From positions 248,001 through 312,000 of the forward strand of contig NZ_LSLK01000059.1 of assembly GCF_002257705.1 (NCBI RefSeq): 64,000 nucleotides of DNA, read 5' to 3'. This document shows, one piece after another, positions 55,455 through 62,467 of the stretch (position 1 is the first letter of the stretch; each line of letters opens with the position of its first letter). Source of the stretch: Sporomusa silvacetica DSM 10669. Lineage in GTDB: Bacteria; Bacillota; Negativicutes; Sporomusales; Sporomusaceae. The position numbers and the translations under genes were made by a program. The notes beneath the pieces were generated by a model. It was not told where the DNA came from, made no database searches, and worked only from the letters and a program-made list of their open reading frames with translations.

Positions 55455-56261
55455 TTCACCCGGAGTTATACCGACCATTCTTTTGAACACCTTAGTAAAG
55501 TGGCTTTGGTCAGCAAAACCGGTGCTCATTGCTGTATCAAAGATAGAACTGCCTTGAGATAATAGTTGTTTAGCCTGGCGAATCCGTACCTGTTGCTGGT
55601 AGACATGAGGAGGTATTCCTACAATTTGGCTGAATAAGCGCAGTAAATGATAGGGGCTGATATGGGCAAGTTGCGCGACATCTTCTAGTGAAAAACAGGC
55701 AGCATAATTGGCTTCAATAAATTTCTGTATCATCTTAATATTTTCATAGTGATACGAGCTAAGCTCGACCTTGATTGGCGCTTCGATGTAGTTTTCGAAT
55801 AAGTAGCCTACAATGCTTAGCAGTAATGACTTTTTAATAAACTCCGTCTCATCACTGTCGAGCTTATCATGCAGTTGCCGCAGTCGGTTATAGGCGTCAG
55901 TATTGCTAATTACTAACTGCTTACATATATAATTATATTCATCACTTATCAATCCACTAGCTTGTAATACATCATTGGAAAGTAGCAGCAAACGGTAGGT
56001 ATGCGGCTGTCTGTTAACAGTACTACAGGAATGCTCACTATTAGGAGGTATTACAAAAAACTGCCCCGGAGTAATCTGATAGCTTTCGCCCAGACAGCTA
56101 TACAGTCTCACCCCTTGCTCTACCAGGCCAAATCCTAATGTGCGGTGAGTGTGGCGGGTGAAGGCGTGAGTAATCTGATATCCATAAACCAACTCTACTC
56201 CTAATGTTTTTCGATAGTCTGCAAAATGAATTGTTCCGCTTTCTGTTTGACGCTTACCCAA
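55404..56261 (-). CDS. AraC-family transcriptional regulator
   Basis: 285 residues from the TTG at 56261, seven bases after GGAGG. The N-terminal cupin-like ligand domain (about 20-120) has H-T-H-R-T-L-G-F-G-L-V-E-Q-G and I-T-P-G-Q-F-F-V-I-P-P-N-S-E-H-S-C. The C-terminal double helix-turn-helix has F-S-L-E-D-V-A-Q-L-A-H-I-S-P-Y-H-L-L-R-L-F and F-D-T-A-M-S-T-G-F-A-D-Q-S-H-F-T-K-V-F-K-R-M-V-G-I-T-P-G-E-Y. The last residues (K-V-S-F-R-F-R-R-G-F-N-P-A-E-V) are encoded by a dispersed repeat and are likely an acquired tail. Targets are unknown; the direct repeats at the putP promoter are a candidate. Confidence 0.92.
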   Translation of the reverse strand: MGKRQTESGTIHFADYRKTLGVELVYGYQITHAFTRHTHRTLGFGLVEQGVRLYSCLGESYQITPGQFFVIPPNSEHSCSTVNRQPHTYRLLLLSNDVLQASGLISDEYNYICKQLVISNTDAYNRLRQLHDKLDSDETEFIKKSLLLSIVGYLFENYIEAPIKVELSSYHYENIKMIQKFIEANYAACFSLEDVAQLAHISPYHLLRLFSQIVGIPPHVYQQQVRIRQAKQLLSQGSSIFDTAMSTGFADQSHFTKVFKRMVGITPGEYKVSFRFRRGFNPAEV

Positions 56262-56280
56262 CCTCTCACCTCCAATAGGC

Positions 56281-56316
56281 AAAAGCCGACCAGTTTATCA
56301 TAGCTGGTCGGCTTTT
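56281..56316. terminator. Two-way terminator between cupin and AraC genes
   Basis: AAAAGCCGACCAG (56281-56293) pairs perfectly with CTGGTCGGCTTTT (56304-56316) around ten bases. Either strand ends in a T run. It ends the cupin transcript just ahead of the AraC ribosome site. Confidence 0.85.
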
Positions 56317-56358
56317 CTTTAGTCTTACTATAACAAATTGTAATCTTGTTGGCAATAG

Positions 56359-56742
56359 TTACAGTAACGCTGGTACAAACTTTGCTAACAAATAGAGTTG
56401 TTCGTCAGCAAATACCGAGTGCGGCAAATCTGCGGGGATTACCGTGACAATACCTTCGCCATAGGCAATTTTGCTATTTTCAATCAGACAATGCCCTTTC
56501 CCTTTGACTACTTCATGCAGCTCCCACTTACCGGCATGAATATGACTGCCAATTTCACAGCCAGTATCTATTCGTACCACATGACAACTAAACTTACCAT
56601 CTGTATCTTTGCCTGTAATCAGATGCTTTAGCGCAACCCCGGTAAATGCTGGGTGATGATTCCATGGTAACGACGCCACCGCAAATTCCTTAGAATCAAT
56701 AACAACCTTGCCCATCTGAACCTTTTCAATAGCAATACTCAT
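56359..56742 (-). CDS. Small cupin-domain protein
   Basis: 127 residues from the ATG at 56742, nine bases after GGGG. One cupin barrel: G-C-E-I-G-S-H-I-H-A-G-K-W-E-L-H-E-V (motif 1, H-x-H ... E ... H) and V-I-P-A-D-L-P-H-S-V (motif 2). The metal-binding H, H, E, H set is visible. No enzymatic role can be named. It lies between the AraC gene and the divergent putP, so it may take part in the same response. Confidence 0.85.
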   Translation of the reverse strand: MSIAIEKVQMGKVVIDSKEFAVASLPWNHHPAFTGVALKHLITGKDTDGKFSCHVVRIDTGCEIGSHIHAGKWELHEVVKGKGHCLIENSKIAYGEGIVTVIPADLPHSVFADEQLYLLAKFVPALL

Positions 56743-56758
56743 ATAATCCATCCCCTTT

Positions 56759-56787
56759 TTGTAATTGTTGCAACACCATTATTACAA
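56759..56787. promoter_or_regulatory. Inverted repeats upstream of the cupin gene
   Basis: TTGTAAT (56759-56765) and ATTACAA (56781-56787) flank a perfect palindrome TGTTGCAACA (56766-56775). This lies 17-45 bases before the cupin ATG and could be an operator. The match is asymmetric, so evidence is moderate. Confidence 0.4.
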
Positions 56788-56866
56788 ATCAGCTGTCCTT
56801 TTGTTTTGTACATTATTGCTCATCTGCTTTAGGATTGTATACTTTATTAATTAAAGTCTCTACCTA

Positions 56867-56906
56867 TTGCACAATTTTACATATTAGGGTTATAATTTTA
56901 CATATT
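56867..56906 (+). promoter_or_regulatory. putP promoter with 13-bp direct repeats
   Basis: TTGCAC (56867-56872), 18 bases and TATAAT (56891-56896) form a strong sigma-A promoter. Perfect direct repeats AATTTTACATATT lie at 56873-56885 and 56894-56906, 21 bp apart (two helix turns), one in the spacer and one over the -10 and start region. Confidence 0.7.
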
Positions 56907-56927
56907 GTAGGGGAGGGATATATACAC

Positions 56928-58409
56928 ATGTTAGAATTGAATATGGGAGTCATTATTGCCTTTGTGGTCTATCTGAGTGCAATGATGGCAATTGGTATCT
57001 ATTATTGGCGGCAGGAGCAAAAGATGTCTCAGTACATATTAGGCGGCCGTCAGCTAGGTGCCTGGGTTACCTCCATGAGTGCCGAAGCCTCTGATATGAG
57101 CGGCTGGATGCTGATGGGCCTGCCAGGTTATGCCTATGTGGCCGGGCTTGGCGCAGGCTGGATTGCCTTAGGGCTTATTTTAGGGACCTGGGCCAACTGG
57201 CAGTTTATCGCCAAACGGCTGCGCAAGTACACCGAAATCGCCAATGACTCACTGACGCTGCCTGATTATCTTCAGAACCGCTTTCGGGATAATTCCCAAA
57301 TTCTCCGGGTTATATCGGCAGTATTTATTCTTATTTTCTTTTTGATTTATACGTCTTCAGGCTTTGTTGCTGGTGGAAAATTATTTAACACCGTTTTTGG
57401 CATTCCTTATACTTGGGCGATGATTTTAGGCGCTTTTGTCGTAGTTTTTTACACCTTTCTCGGTGGCTTCATGGCTGTCTGCTGGACTGACTTTGTGCAA
57501 GGTGTCATGATGTTTTTTGCCATCCTGGCGGTACCGATCACCGCCGCCTTTATGATGGGTGGACCAGCAACTACTGTTGCCGCTCTAGCTACCCTAAATG
57601 CCGAAATGTTTAATCCTTTTACCACCCCCGAAGGTAAGCCGTTATCGCTTATTGCTATTATTTCTCTTTTGGCGTGGGGACTTGGCTATTTTGGTCAGCC
57701 GCACATCTTAGTCAGATTCATGGCTATTAAATCATCTTCACAAATCAAGCAAGCGACCCATATCGCTATGACCTGGGTTGTCCTGTCATTATCAGCCGCC
57801 GTGCTGGTCGGTATGGTGGGCCGGGTCTATTTACAGCAACCACTGACAGGTTCGGCAGTTGAGACTGTGTTCATGGTTATGACTCATGATCTTTTCTCCA
57901 GTTTTTTTGCTGGCCTTATTCTCTCGGCCGTTTTGGCAGCTGTCATGAGTACCGCTTCATCCCAGCTGTTAGTCACAGCCTCGGCTGTATCGCAAGACTT
58001 TTATAAAGCTTTAATTAACAACGAAGCCAGTGAAAAACAATTGGTTTGGGTTAGCCGTACGACTGTTATTGGCGTTTCTGTTATTGCTATTCTTATCGGC
58101 CTAGACCCCAATAACTTCGTATTAGATATGGTCTCCTATGCCTGGGCAGGCTTTGGCGCTGCTTTTGGCCCGGCACTGGTACTATCACTCTTCTGGAACC
58201 GCATGACCCGAAATGGTGCCTTAGCAGGCATTGTTGTCGGCGGCATCACCGTACTTATCTGGAAGCAACTGGCGCTGTTCGGGCTGTATGAAATTGTGCC
58301 TGGCTTTATCTTGTCCTGTCTGGCAATTTATGTTGTAAGTATTTTTGATACCCCACCAGCACAGGTGATTCTTGATGAGTTCGAAGAAGTAAACAACAGC
58401 AACATCTAA
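56928..58409 (+). CDS. putP: Sodium/solute symporter, PutP (proline) type
   Basis: 493 residues from the ATG at 56928, behind GGGGAGGG; the frame extends 31 codons up through the promoter, so the longer start is rejected. It has 13 membrane helices. S-A-E-A-S-D-M-S-G-W-M-L-M-G-L-P-G in helix 2 is nearly the PutP text, including the sodium- and proline-site Asp (D55 in E. coli PutP). Helix 8-9 has G-Y-F-G-Q-P-H-I-L-V-R-F-M-A. It takes up proline with sodium. It is the only plus-strand gene of this region and is divergent from cupin and AraC genes. No proline dehydrogenase is in the window. Confidence 0.93.
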   Translation: MLELNMGVIIAFVVYLSAMMAIGIYYWRQEQKMSQYILGGRQLGAWVTSMSAEASDMSGWMLMGLPGYAYVAGLGAGWIALGLILGTWANWQFIAKRLRKYTEIANDSLTLPDYLQNRFRDNSQILRVISAVFILIFFLIYTSSGFVAGGKLFNTVFGIPYTWAMILGAFVVVFYTFLGGFMAVCWTDFVQGVMMFFAILAVPITAAFMMGGPATTVAALATLNAEMFNPFTTPEGKPLSLIAIISLLAWGLGYFGQPHILVRFMAIKSSSQIKQATHIAMTWVVLSLSAAVLVGMVGRVYLQQPLTGSAVETVFMVMTHDLFSSFFAGLILSAVLAAVMSTASSQLLVTASAVSQDFYKALINNEASEKQLVWVSRTTVIGVSVIAILIGLDPNNFVLDMVSYAWAGFGAAFGPALVLSLFWNRMTRNGALAGIVVGGITVLIWKQLALFGLYEIVPGFILSCLAIYVVSIFDTPPAQVILDEFEEVNNSNI

Positions 58410-58424
58410 TAGCAACACGAGACC

Positions 58425-58475
58425 AAAAGCGAGATTGTTTCACTGGTGTATCAGTGAAACAATCTCGCTTTTTTT
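58425..58475. terminator. Terminator of putP, related to the 9.46-kb repeat
   Basis: AAAAGCGAGATTGTTTCACTG (58425-58445) pairs perfectly with its complement (58452-58472) around GTGTAT, then T residues. The arm start AAGCGAGATTG(T/C)TT is the same as the repeat at 9465. It can also act in reverse for the ABC ATPase gene ending at 58496. Confidence 0.88.
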
Positions 58476-58495
58476 GCCTTTAAACTACTCTTTTC

Positions 58496-59254
58496 CTATA
58501 CTACCCGCTGCAAGAAGGACCTTGTCCGCGCCTGCGACGGCGAACCAAATATAGCGTCCGGCGACCCGGCCTCGACAATCTCACCGTTGTCCATGAAAAT
58601 AACCCGGTTAGCTACTTCTCTGGCAAATGCCATTTCGTGGGTAACAACAATCATGGTCATATGCTCTTCAGCCAGCTTCCGCATGGATTTCAGAACTTCG
58701 CCGGTCAGTTCTGGATCAAGCGCGGAGGTTGGTTCATCGAACAGCATGATGTCAGGATTCATCGCCAGCGCCCTGGCAATAGCCACTCGCTGTTTTTGGC
58801 CACCTGACAGGCGTGAGGGATAAACATCGCGTTTTTCGGCTAGTCCGACTTTGCGCAAAAGTTCTTCAGCCTGAAGCACAATGTCTTCACGTTTACAGCC
58901 TTTGACAGTAATCGGCGCTTCAATAACGTTTTCCAGCACAGTAAGATGGGGGAAAAGGTTAAACTGCTGAAATACCATTCCCATCCGGCGGCAAATCTGT
59001 CTAGCCTCGGCTTCAGCGGCGTAGTTGACTTTTCCTTGACCGCTATCTGTTACTAGCACATCGCCCTCAATCTCGATGGACCCTTGATCAATGGTTTCCA
59101 GCCGGTTCAGACAGCGCAAAAACGTGCTTTTACCTGAACCAGAGGGGCCGATGATAGCAATGACCTCGCCTTTGTCCACCGTAAGCGATATGCCTTTTAA
59201 TACTTCAAGTTGGTTAAACTGTTTATGAATGTTTACTGCTTTAATCATGTTCAT
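58496..59254 (-). CDS. glnQ: Polar amino-acid ABC transporter ATP-binding protein
   Basis: 252 residues from the ATG at 59254, nine bases after AGGAG. Walker A G-P-S-G-S-G-K-S-T, signature L-S-G-G-Q-K-Q-R-V-A-I-A-R-A-L, Walker B I-M-L-F-D-E-P-T-S-A-L-D-P and H-loop V-T-H-E-M. V-L-K-G-I-S-L-T-V and F-N-L-F-P-H-L-T-V-L-E-N-V are the GlnQ/HisP pattern. It drives the permease just upstream. A small insert V-T-D-S-G-Q-G-K-V-N-Y (about residues 68-80) is a common variant. Confidence 0.93.
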   Translation of the reverse strand: MNMIKAVNIHKQFNQLEVLKGISLTVDKGEVIAIIGPSGSGKSTFLRCLNRLETIDQGSIEIEGDVLVTDSGQGKVNYAAEAEARQICRRMGMVFQQFNLFPHLTVLENVIEAPITVKGCKREDIVLQAEELLRKVGLAEKRDVYPSRLSGGQKQRVAIARALAMNPDIMLFDEPTSALDPELTGEVLKSMRKLAEEHMTMIVVTHEMAFAREVANRVIFMDNGEIVEAGSPDAIFGSPSQARTRSFLQRVV

Positions 59255-59266
59255 CGCCATTTGCTC

Positions 59267-59920
59267 CTACTCGTCATATACAGCATACTTCTTTTCCAGC
59301 TTTTGAAATAACCAGGTAAGTGCCAGTGTCATAATCAAGTAAAATATGGCAGCAACAATAAATGGCATCGTATTAAAGTCCCGCTGTACAATCGCTCTGG
59401 TTGTCCGTAGCAGATCATTCATGGCCAGAACATAGATCAGGGAAGTATCTTTAACCAGCGTAATGGTTTCATTGCTCACTGGCGGCAGCACGCGTTTAAT
59501 GACCTGAGGCAAAACAATACGGCGCATTGTTTGCACATAGGTCATGCCCAATACCTTAGCCCCTTCATACTGACCACGATCAATGGATTGAATGCCTGCC
59601 CGGAATATTTCAGCAAAATAAGCGGCATAGTTTAGTACAAAGGCCAGTAACGCCGCCGAAAAATCAGGCAGCCGTACACCAACATATGGCAAAAACGGCA
59701 GTCCAAAATAGATGAACAGGAGTTGCAGCATCAGGGGCGTTCCCCGAAACAGCCAGATGTATACCCCGACCGCACTGCTCAGGGCCTTGAACCGGGAAAT
59801 GCGGGCCAAGGCCAATAGCAACCCCAGGGGCAATGCGAGGACAATAGTGGCAAAAAACATTTGCAGTGTCACTACTGTGCCTTCCAAGAGCGGCGGCAGA
59901 ATTCCTATTACATAGTCCAT
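59267..59920 (-). CDS. Polar amino-acid ABC transporter permease
   Basis: 217 residues with five membrane helices. The N-terminal L-L-E-G-T-V-V-T-L-Q-M-F and W-L-F-R-G-T-P-L-M-L-Q-L-L-F-I-Y-F-G-L-P are the HisM/GlnP pattern. The EAA loop reads Y-E-G-A-K-V-L-G-M-T-Y-V-Q-T-M-R-R-I-V-L-P-Q. A single permease gene suggests a homodimer. It is 11 bases after the binding-protein gene. Confidence 0.93.
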   Translation of the reverse strand: MDYVIGILPPLLEGTVVTLQMFFATIVLALPLGLLLALARISRFKALSSAVGVYIWLFRGTPLMLQLLFIYFGLPFLPYVGVRLPDFSAALLAFVLNYAAYFAEIFRAGIQSIDRGQYEGAKVLGMTYVQTMRRIVLPQVIKRVLPPVSNETITLVKDTSLIYVLAMNDLLRTTRAIVQRDFNTMPFIVAAIFYLIMTLALTWLFQKLEKKYAVYDE

Positions 59921-59931
59921 TTATGTCTTCC

Positions 59932-60696
59932 TTACTTTACAATATCTTCGCCAAACCACTGCTGGGAAATCTTAGCCGAAGCACCGTCTTTCTTCATTTC
60001 ATCCAGAGCCTTTTGCAGCTTGCCTAAAAGTTCCTTATCCTCTTTGCGCAAGCCGACGCCATATTCCTCTGAACCGAAATTATCCTTTAAGATAGTGTAT
60101 TCGCCCGGTTTTTTAGCTATATAGTACCGACCAACAATTTCGTCCACAACGACCGCATCGAGACGGCCGGTCTTTAAATCCATAAGCGCGGCTACGTTGT
60201 CGCCAAACTTCTTGAGTTCTTTAAATGACTTCATAGCGTCAGCATCTTTTTCAATAGCCTCAATACTGCTGCTGCCTTCCTGCGTACCAACTACTTTGCC
60301 TGCCAAATCAGCCTTGGTTTTAATCGGCGAATTAGCGGCCACAACAATAATTTGGCGATTTTCCATATAGGCATTGGTAAAGAGGATATTCTCTTTGCGC
60401 TTATCAGTAATCGTCAGACCATTCCACAGCACATCGACCCGTTTACCGCTCAGTTCTGCTTCTTTGCTATTCCAATCAATAGGTTTAAATTCAACTTCTA
60501 CTCCCATACGCTTGGTAGCTTCTTTCGCCATATCGACGTCAAAACCGATAATGTTGTTTTTATCATCCCGGAATCCCATGGGTGGAAAATTGTCATCAAG
60601 GCCAACCACAATTTTTTTCTTGTCGGCTCCGCCGCATCCGGCTACCAACATTCCGGCCACCAGTAACACTAACATGGCTGCTATTAATTTTCTCAC
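59932..60696 (-). CDS. Polar amino-acid ABC transporter binding lipoprotein
   Basis: 254 residues with a GTG start behind GGAGGAG. The lipobox is L-V-A-G-C21. The SBP family 3 fold has V-V-G-L-D-D-N-F-P-P-M-G-F, I-G-F-D-V-D-M-A-K-E-A, and the W-N-G-L-T-I-T-D-K-R hinge segment. The ligand-binding R and D (here in I-T-D-K-R-K-E-N and M-D-L-K-T-G-R-L-D-A-V-V-V-D) fit amino-acid binding. The amino acid is not set by sequence. It heads the transporter operon. Confidence 0.94.
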   Translation of the reverse strand: MRKLIAAMLVLLVAGMLVAGCGGADKKKIVVGLDDNFPPMGFRDDKNNIIGFDVDMAKEATKRMGVEVEFKPIDWNSKEAELSGKRVDVLWNGLTITDKRKENILFTNAYMENRQIIVVAANSPIKTKADLAGKVVGTQEGSSSIEAIEKDADAMKSFKELKKFGDNVAALMDLKTGRLDAVVVDEIVGRYYIAKKPGEYTILKDNFGSEEYGVGLRKEDKELLGKLQKALDEMKKDGASAKISQQWFGEDIVK

Positions 60697-60764
60697 TCTA
60701 ACTCCTCCACTCTCCCTAAATTCTACCCTTATTTTACTTTAACGTATTAAAGTTTGGAAATAAT

Positions 60765-60788
60765 AAAAAGCGCCGTTTGCGTAAACGG
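60765..60788 (-). terminator. Terminator after the AAA ATPase gene
   Basis: On the minus strand CCGTTT-ACGC-AAACGG (60773-60788) is followed by CGC and TTTTTATTATT. It lies 114 bases after the ATPase stop; the rest of the 60697-60901 gap shows only A/T-rich sequence. Confidence 0.6.
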
Positions 60789-60901
60789 GGTTGGTGTTTG
60801 TATTAAAAATCTTGCATTTGCGGCATAACTCTCAGTATATTGTGTTCTTTGGGAAAAGACTAAATTGGTACAGTCGCTTCACACGGCAGTCTGACATTTA
60901 C

Positions 60902-61651
60902 CTAAGCGTTCATTAATATCTTAAGCATCTTTTCCCGGTTATTAATAAATTCACGCATAATAATATAATGCTCAGTTTGCTCATATTCAATTTCTGCCAG
61001 GCCAGTTTCTGTCAGCTGCACTATCTTGGCATCAGGATAAGCCATAATAATCGGCGAATGAGTTGTTATGACAAACTGTGAATCCTGCCGAACCAACTCA
61101 TGAATCCGCGAAATCATAGCCATTTGACGTAAAGGCGATAGTGCTGCTTCAGGCTCGTCTAAGATGTACAAGCCCTGTCCCCCAAACCGATTCATAAAAG
61201 TTGCAAAAAATGCTTCACCATGTGATTGCTCATGAAGTGACCGCCCACCATAAGAATCGATTACTCGAGCACCTGCACCTTCCCGGTCAAGCTCTTCTAT
61301 CGTTGTCGCTAAATTATAGAAACTTTCAGCCCGAAAAAAGAAACCATTACGGGGCTTTTTAATCCCTTTCACAAGGCGGATATATTGATATAATTCCGAG
61401 TGAGAAGGTCTGGACGCAAAATTGAAATTAATGGTTCCTCCCTCCGGATTAAATCCCCAAGCTACCGCAATGGCCTCTAAAAATGTGGATTTTCCCGTAC
61501 CATTTTCGCCCACAATCATAGTCACTTTCGGATGAAAATCAATACTATCTAAATCCTTAAATGCAGGCAAGCAAAACGGATACTCTGCCTGCGATTCTAT
61601 TCGCTCGCGTATTACTTTCACACTCCGCAAATAAGCCCCATTACTCAGCAC
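60902..61651 (-). CDS. AAA/ABC-type ATPase of the OLD/RecF-like group
   Basis: 249 residues with a GTG start behind GGGGGTG. Walker A is I-V-G-E-N-G-T-G-K-S-T, Walker B is L-Y-I-L-D-E-P-E-A-A-L-S-P and the H-region is F-V-I-T-T-H-S-P-I-I. The S-H-G-E-A-F-F segment replaces the ABC signature. This is the AAA_21 type with the whole ATPase head in one short chain and no nuclease or coiled-coil part. It is not next to a nuclease or reverse transcriptase, so no retron or OLD-type defence pair can be argued. Function unknown. Confidence 0.85.
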   Translation of the reverse strand: MLSNGAYLRSVKVIRERIESQAEYPFCLPAFKDLDSIDFHPKVTMIVGENGTGKSTFLEAIAVAWGFNPEGGTINFNFASRPSHSELYQYIRLVKGIKKPRNGFFFRAESFYNLATTIEELDREGAGARVIDSYGGRSLHEQSHGEAFFATFMNRFGGQGLYILDEPEAALSPLRQMAMISRIHELVRQDSQFVITTHSPIIMAYPDAKIVQLTETGLAEIEYEQTEHYIIMREFINNREKMLKILMNA

Positions 61652-61724
61652 AAATACACCCCCATGCCAAAAATGATCCGTTTTGTCTTATAGGAATTCG
61701 CTGCAATAATATTATACCGATAAC

Positions 61725-61752
61725 CAAAAGCCGGAACCTAGAAGATCCCGGC
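61725..61752 (-). terminator. Terminator after the cyclophilin gene
   Basis: On the minus strand GCCGG (61748-61752) pairs with CCGGC (61730-61734), with weak inner pairing, followed by TTTTGG. Weak but well placed, 45 bases after the stop. Confidence 0.5.
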
Positions 61753-61796
61753 GGTAGCTCGTCTTGCTTATTATTCAGATGATGTGTTAACAAAGA

Positions 61797-62405
61797 TTAC
61801 TTGGCTTGTTCAATAGTAATCTTCTTAATAACAACATCTTCTACTGGTTTATCCTGCGGGCCTGTCTTAACTTTGCCGATAGCATGAACAACATCCATAC
61901 CTTCAATTACCTTGCCAAATACGGCATGTTTGTTATCAAGCCAGGGTGTTGCTTTAAGCGTTATAAAAAACTGGGACCCGCCTGTATTGGGACCAGCATT
62001 GGCCATCGAGATAACACCTTCCGAATGCTTGAGGTCGCTGTGAAATTCATCCGGTATTGTATAACCGGGGCCACCTGTGCCATTACCCTTGGGATCACCA
62101 CCTTGAATCATAAAGTCGGCAATAACCCGGTGGAAAATCAGGCCATTATAAAACCCTTTATCGGCAAGGGTAATAAAGTTTTTGCTGGTCTGCGGAACTT
62201 TATCTTCGAACAATTCTATCCGGAAATTACCTTGCGAGGTTTCGAACAACGCTACACTGTTTTTCTTCGTGGATACATCTGTTTGTGTTTGTGGAGGGGT
62301 GTTCTCTGCTTGCTTAGGCAAACTGGTATTGCTGCCAGCACAACCAGCCGTTGACAACACCAATAATGTGAGCAGCAAGATAAATGTAGTTACATATTTT
62401 TTCAT
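61797..62405 (-). CDS. ppiB: Lipoprotein peptidyl-prolyl cis-trans isomerase (cyclophilin)
   Basis: 202 residues. The lipobox is L-S-T-A-G-C22. A polar stalk (about 23-50) leads to the cyclophilin domain: F-H-R-V-I-A-D-F-M-I-Q-G-G-D-P-x-G-N-G-T-G-G-P-G-Y, G-V-I-S-M-A-N-A-G-P-N-T-G-G-S-Q-F-F-I-T and N-K-H-A-V-F-G-K-V-I-E-G-M. The active-site arginine (H-R-V) is present; the usual drug-binding Trp is replaced. It folds proteins outside the inner membrane. It is a single gene. Confidence 0.95.
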   Translation of the reverse strand: MKKYVTTFILLLTLLVLSTAGCAGSNTSLPKQAENTPPQTQTDVSTKKNSVALFETSQGNFRIELFEDKVPQTSKNFITLADKGFYNGLIFHRVIADFMIQGGDPKGNGTGGPGYTIPDEFHSDLKHSEGVISMANAGPNTGGSQFFITLKATPWLDNKHAVFGKVIEGMDVVHAIGKVKTGPQDKPVEDVVIKKITIEQAK

Positions 62406-62467
62406 AAAATCACTCTCTTCTTTTATTTGTTATCCAAATATTAGTATATCACATTAGGTAAAATAGT

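Noticed and set aside
60902..61651. Defence system built on the AAA ATPase
   Set aside because: No nuclease, reverse transcriptase, TOPRIM or other effector gene lies beside it; neighbours are an amino-acid transporter and a cyclophilin.
61806..62354. 182-residue open frame opposite the cyclophilin gene
   Set aside because: Antisense to a gene with full family motifs; no ribosome site.
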